A stretch of 54,225 nucleotides of DNA from Bacteroidales bacterium (GTDB lineage Bacteria > Bacteroidota > Bacteroidia > Bacteroidales > F082): assembly GCA_017508895.1 (NCBI GenBank), contig JAFWRA010000161.1, positions 1 to 54,225 on the forward strand, in the 5' to 3' direction. The notes beneath the pieces were generated by a model. It saw only the letters and a list, made by a program, of their open reading frames with translations, had not been told where the DNA came from and did not search any database. The stretch's first letter is position 1. The number at the start of each line of letters is the position of its first letter. Both the position numbers and the translations under genes were made by a program. Below are positions 53,091-54,225 of this stretch, piece after piece.

Positions 53091-54225
53091 ATGAAGACAA
53101 ATTTACACTCATTGATTTTAATTGCCATCGCTTGCCTTGGGCTGACAGCCTGCGACAGTCCAACGAAGCGTCTGGAACAGGCCCAAGCATTATATGAAGA
53201 AGGTGTGCAACTGCGTGAGCAACGCCGCTCCGAAGAGGCCGCCGAGAAGTTCCTGCAAGGGCTGGCACTCGTGCAGCGTTCGGACAAGACGGCCGAGACC
53301 ATGCAATTGGAAGGCCAACTTTGTGACAACCTCGGTGCCATGTTTCTGAAACATGGCCTTTTCGAGGATGCCTTCAATCAACACCTTCAGGCATTGAAAT
53401 GTTTTAAGCAGGCCGCCGACTCCACCGGCATGATGAACGCTTATCGCAATAGCGGTCGGGCAGTGCGGGCGCAGGAGCAATACACCCAAGCCAAGCAATA
53501 CTACGACTCGGCTTTTCGTGTCGCCACCGTCATCAACGACCGAGCTATGCTCGCTGACCTCTATCTCGAGATGGGTCGCGACTACTACATGGAAACAGGC
53601 AACTTCGCCAAAGGCATCGAGAGCGTCAACCAAGCCTTGAAAATCGGCCTCGGCGACAACGACACCGACATTGCCCACATGACCTTGGGCATCCTTTATT
53701 ATTACACGCGCGAAAACGAGAAAGCGAAGTCCTACTTAAACCAAGCCCTCCGCAGCGAGCGTGCCGGACTGAAAATGTCGGTATATCAAACACTTTACGC
53801 CATCGCCTACAGCGAGGGCGACTACCAGCAGGCGGTGAAATACCACACGCATTTTTCAGACAACTTGGTGCAAGCCGACGCGGAGCACTCCAGCGAGACC
53901 ATGCAAAGAATCAAGGCGGAATACGAGTTGAAAGCCCAGCAGAGCGAGTTGGAGAGCCTGCATCGTACCCGCGACCTGAAACTCTATCTGATTATCGCCT
54001 TGGCAGTGATTGCCTTGCTCGTCATCCTGCTGATTGTGAGGAAGAAAATCAGCGACCATAAGTTGGAGATGGAGCACTTCGGGCGGCAGGTGGAGCGCGA
54101 CCAAAACCGCATCCACGAGTTGGTGAGCGACATGGAGAACCTTATCCGCACCAACGATGAGCTGCGCCGCCAGCAGCAGACCCTTCCACCGAAGGATTTG
54201 ATGTCGATCCAGAAAATCTTGACGC
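53091..54225 (+). CDS. TPR lipoprotein with internal membrane helix (partial, 3' end missing)
   Basis: The frame is open from 53091 to the window edge (378 codons). The signal MKTNLHSLILIAIACLGLTAC ends in a lipobox Cys21. TPR-like units follow (about 28-250: EGVQLREQRRSEEAAEKF, NLGAMFLKHGLFEDAF, LGILYYYTRENEKA). A coiled coil comes next, then a membrane helix (about 300-318, LIIALAVIALLVILLIV), and a second coiled coil (HKLEMEHFGRQVERDQNRI). This layout is common in Bacteroidota sensor or regulator proteins whose C-terminus carries a DNA-binding or kinase domain; that part lies outside the window. Confidence 0.8.
   Translation, partial: MKTNLHSLILIAIACLGLTACDSPTKRLEQAQALYEEGVQLREQRRSEEAAEKFLQGLALVQRSDKTAETMQLEGQLCDNLGAMFLKHGLFEDAFNQHLQALKCFKQAADSTGMMNAYRNSGRAVRAQEQYTQAKQYYDSAFRVATVINDRAMLADLYLEMGRDYYMETGNFAKGIESVNQALKIGLGDNDTDIAHMTLGILYYYTRENEKAKSYLNQALRSERAGLKMSVYQTLYAIAYSEGDYQQAVKYHTHFSDNLVQADAEHSSETMQRIKAEYELKAQQSELESLHRTRDLKLYLIIALAVIALLVILLIVRKKISDHKLEMEHFGRQVERDQNRIHELVSDMENLIRTNDELRRQQQTLPPKDLMSIQKILT

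Overview
The window reads as chromosomal DNA of an uncultured member of the Bacteroidota, most likely order Bacteroidales. The signs are: 18 promoter -7 elements of the TAnnTTTG type just upstream of genes, type IX secretion (T9SS) C-terminal tails, a C10 (streptopain-like) protease, a NamZ/DUF1343 exo-muramidase, a DUF1573 protein, a Bacteroidota-type RRM protein and an rSAM/lipoprotein gene set. There is no rRNA, phage or intact insertion sequence, so genus cannot be given. Two tRNAs (Tyr-GTA, Arg-TCT) are present.

Layout. 1-4.8 kb: a secreted C10 protease with five InlB-type B repeats, followed on the same strand by a YbdG-like MscS channel and the start of a third gene. 5-9.2 kb (+): TPR protein, small multidrug-export family protein, aroE and rlmD. 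9.2-13 kb (-): two tandem-duplicated lipoproteins with YGSP/YGPP motifs, a radical SAM/SPASM enzyme, then aroK and a DUF3089 lipoprotein. 13-16.8 kb (-): CotH-like kinase, threonine aldolase, outer-membrane barrel. 16.8-19.6 kb (+): a short GT-C-like membrane protein overlapping ligA. 19.6-20.6 kb: a three-gene DUF3791/DUF3990 toxin-antitoxin-like operon. 20.6-23.1 kb: MalY/PatB lyase, tRNA-Tyr, RRM protein, tRNA-Arg and a 500-bp cluster of palindromic repeats. 23.1-36.8 kb (-): one 4462-residue secreted repeat protein plus a small membrane protein with a CTERM-like end. 37.3-45.4 kb: lolD, a TPR/alanine-rich coiled-coil protein, nth, a LolC/E-type permease behind a PIN toxin-antitoxin pair, and namZ. 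45.6-49.4 kb (-): a partner-switching cassette (PP2C phosphatase, anti-sigma-like kinase, STAS antagonist) running into a (p)ppGpp synthetase and then an HD-type alarmone hydrolase. 49.5-54.2 kb: APH-fold kinase, small lipoprotein, aminotransferase, DUF1573 protein, a relic T9SS tail and a TPR lipoprotein cut by the window edge.

Most interesting systems. (1) The rSAM plus twin-lipoprotein operon at 10.8-13.0 kb: the repeated YGSP motifs look like candidate modification sites. (2) The giant beta-solenoid-like protein, with a four-phase higher-order repeat, encoded next to a small CTERM-like protein. (3) The partner-switch/alarmone operon. (4) Families of intergenic palindromes whose arms differ between copies but stay self-complementary. 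All functions are inferred from sequence reading alone; no database search was possible.
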